From NCBI GenBank assembly GCA_026786225.1, contig JAJAYN010000262.1, positions 1 through 13,709 of the forward strand: 13,709 nucleotides of DNA. Reading direction: 5' to 3'. The first letter of the stretch is position 1. Every line of letters begins with the position of its first letter. Positions 13,349 through 13,709 of the stretch are shown piece after piece. Position numbers and translations under genes: made by a program. The DNA is from Burkholderiales bacterium (lineage in GTDB: Bacteria > Pseudomonadota > Gammaproteobacteria > Burkholderiales > Usitatibacteraceae). The notes under the pieces were generated by a model. The model was not told where the DNA came from. It made no database searches and saw only the letters and a list, made by a program, of their open reading frames with translations.

Positions 13349-13636
13349 TTAGAACTGCAACTTACATTTCGCCAATCGCGAAACCTCCTTCCAGTCACCC
13401 CGCATCATCGCCTCCTTTTTCTTGCGACTCCAGCCTTTGATACGCCGTTCCATTTCCAGGGCTTCTACACGTGTTCCGAACTGCTCTGAAAACGCCAATG
13501 TGAGAGGAAGTCTTGATGCGGTGTAACTATCAATTTGGCCCTCTTGGTGCATGGCGACGCGGTACTCCAGATTATCCGTATGACCGGTGTAGTAGGAGCC
13601 GTCATTGCACACGAGGATGTATACCGAGAATGGCAT
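13349..13636 (-). CDS. Small GIY-YIG nuclease domain protein
   Basis: A stand-alone GIY-YIG endonuclease-like protein of 95 residues, the size of the YhbQ/UPF0213 group. GIY-YIG domains cut DNA with one metal ion; the role of these small proteins is unsettled. The signature is VYIL (5-8) with YYTG (15-18) ten residues later. Arg26 in LEYRVAMH is the likely catalytic arginine, and the later Glu61 in ALEMERRIKGWSR (59-71) the likely metal ligand; a basic RKKK follows. I chose the ATG at 13636 because the family usually begins two or three residues before the VYIL strand. A TTG at 13669 would add 11 residues of low quality. There is no clear ribosome binding site. A small hairpin, TTCAG/CTGAA at 13647-13660, lies just upstream of the start. 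The gene ends eight bases beyond the bipartite repeat. Confidence 0.85.
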   Translation of the reverse strand: MPFSVYILVCNDGSYYTGHTDNLEYRVAMHQEGQIDSYTASRLPLTLAFSEQFGTRVEALEMERRIKGWSRKKKEAMMRGDWKEVSRLAKCKLQF

Positions 13637-13709
13637 CTTTGCAAGTTTCAGTATCCTGAAGGGAGTCAACGTGAATAGGGTAATGAAGCATTTTTAAACC
13701 CACTCCAAA
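13637..13709. other. Right-edge non-coding stretch
   Basis: These 73 bases upstream of the GIY-YIG gene show no gene. Apart from the 14-base hairpin at 13647-13660, a minus-strand TTGACT at 13664-13669 could be a -35 box, but no convincing -10 box follows. Confidence 0.3.

Noticed and set aside
13636..13669. TTG at 13669 as start of the GIY-YIG gene
   Set aside because: The extra 11 residues are not typical of the family, and the ATG at 13636 gives the usual N-terminus.

Overview
The window looks like a chromosomal segment of a moderately GC-rich proteobacterium, most likely a betaproteobacterium. That placing is an inference from the gene families (an E. coli-type GabD, a YqaA membrane protein, a phenylalanine hydroxylase beside a fumarylacetoacetase-type hydrolase) and from dispersed palindromic repeats of kinds common in beta- and gammaproteobacteria. 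There are no rRNA or tRNA genes, no CRISPR array, no recognisable transposase and no phage genes.

Layout. Positions 1-6149 hold four minus-strand genes, read from right to left: an M61-type metallo-aminopeptidase with a PDZ domain, then gabD (succinate-semialdehyde dehydrogenase) behind its own candidate promoter, ggt (periplasmic gamma-glutamyltransferase, coupled to gabD by an ATGA overlap), and a tandem-domain FKBP prolyl isomerase lipoprotein cut off by the left edge. Positions 6148-6674 form a divergent intergenic region filled with nested inverted repeats. Positions 6675-9989 hold two plus-strand paralogous peptide-type ABC solute-binding proteins, separated by a strong hairpin and without permease or ATPase genes. 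Positions 9990-10836 hold two diverged copies of one palindromic repeat bracketing a small minus-strand unit: a 120-residue unknown protein and a broken gene of the CcbP calcium-binding family. Positions 10837-13219 hold, on the minus strand, a fumarylacetoacetate hydrolase, phhA (phenylalanine 4-hydroxylase, stop and start sharing one base) and a yqaA-like gene. Positions 13241-13340 carry a bipartite repeat next to a small GIY-YIG nuclease gene (13349-13636).

How the genes may work together (inference). Two themes recur. One is capture and cleavage of small peptides and glutathione-like compounds (two solute-binding proteins, GGT, M61 aminopeptidase). The other is catabolism of the released amino acids (PhhA and the FAA hydrolase at the two ends of Phe/Tyr degradation; GabD for GABA or semialdehydes). 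The intermediate tyrosine-pathway enzymes are not in the window.

The most unusual content is repeat biology. A nearly perfect 66-base palindrome lies in frame inside the M61 gene, exactly where the protein seems to carry an extra stretch of about 22 residues. A diverged, same-length copy covers the 3' end of phhA. There are also the nested inverted-repeat element at 6148-6487, the repeat-bracketed gene pair, and the covarying hairpin pair beside the GIY-YIG nuclease.
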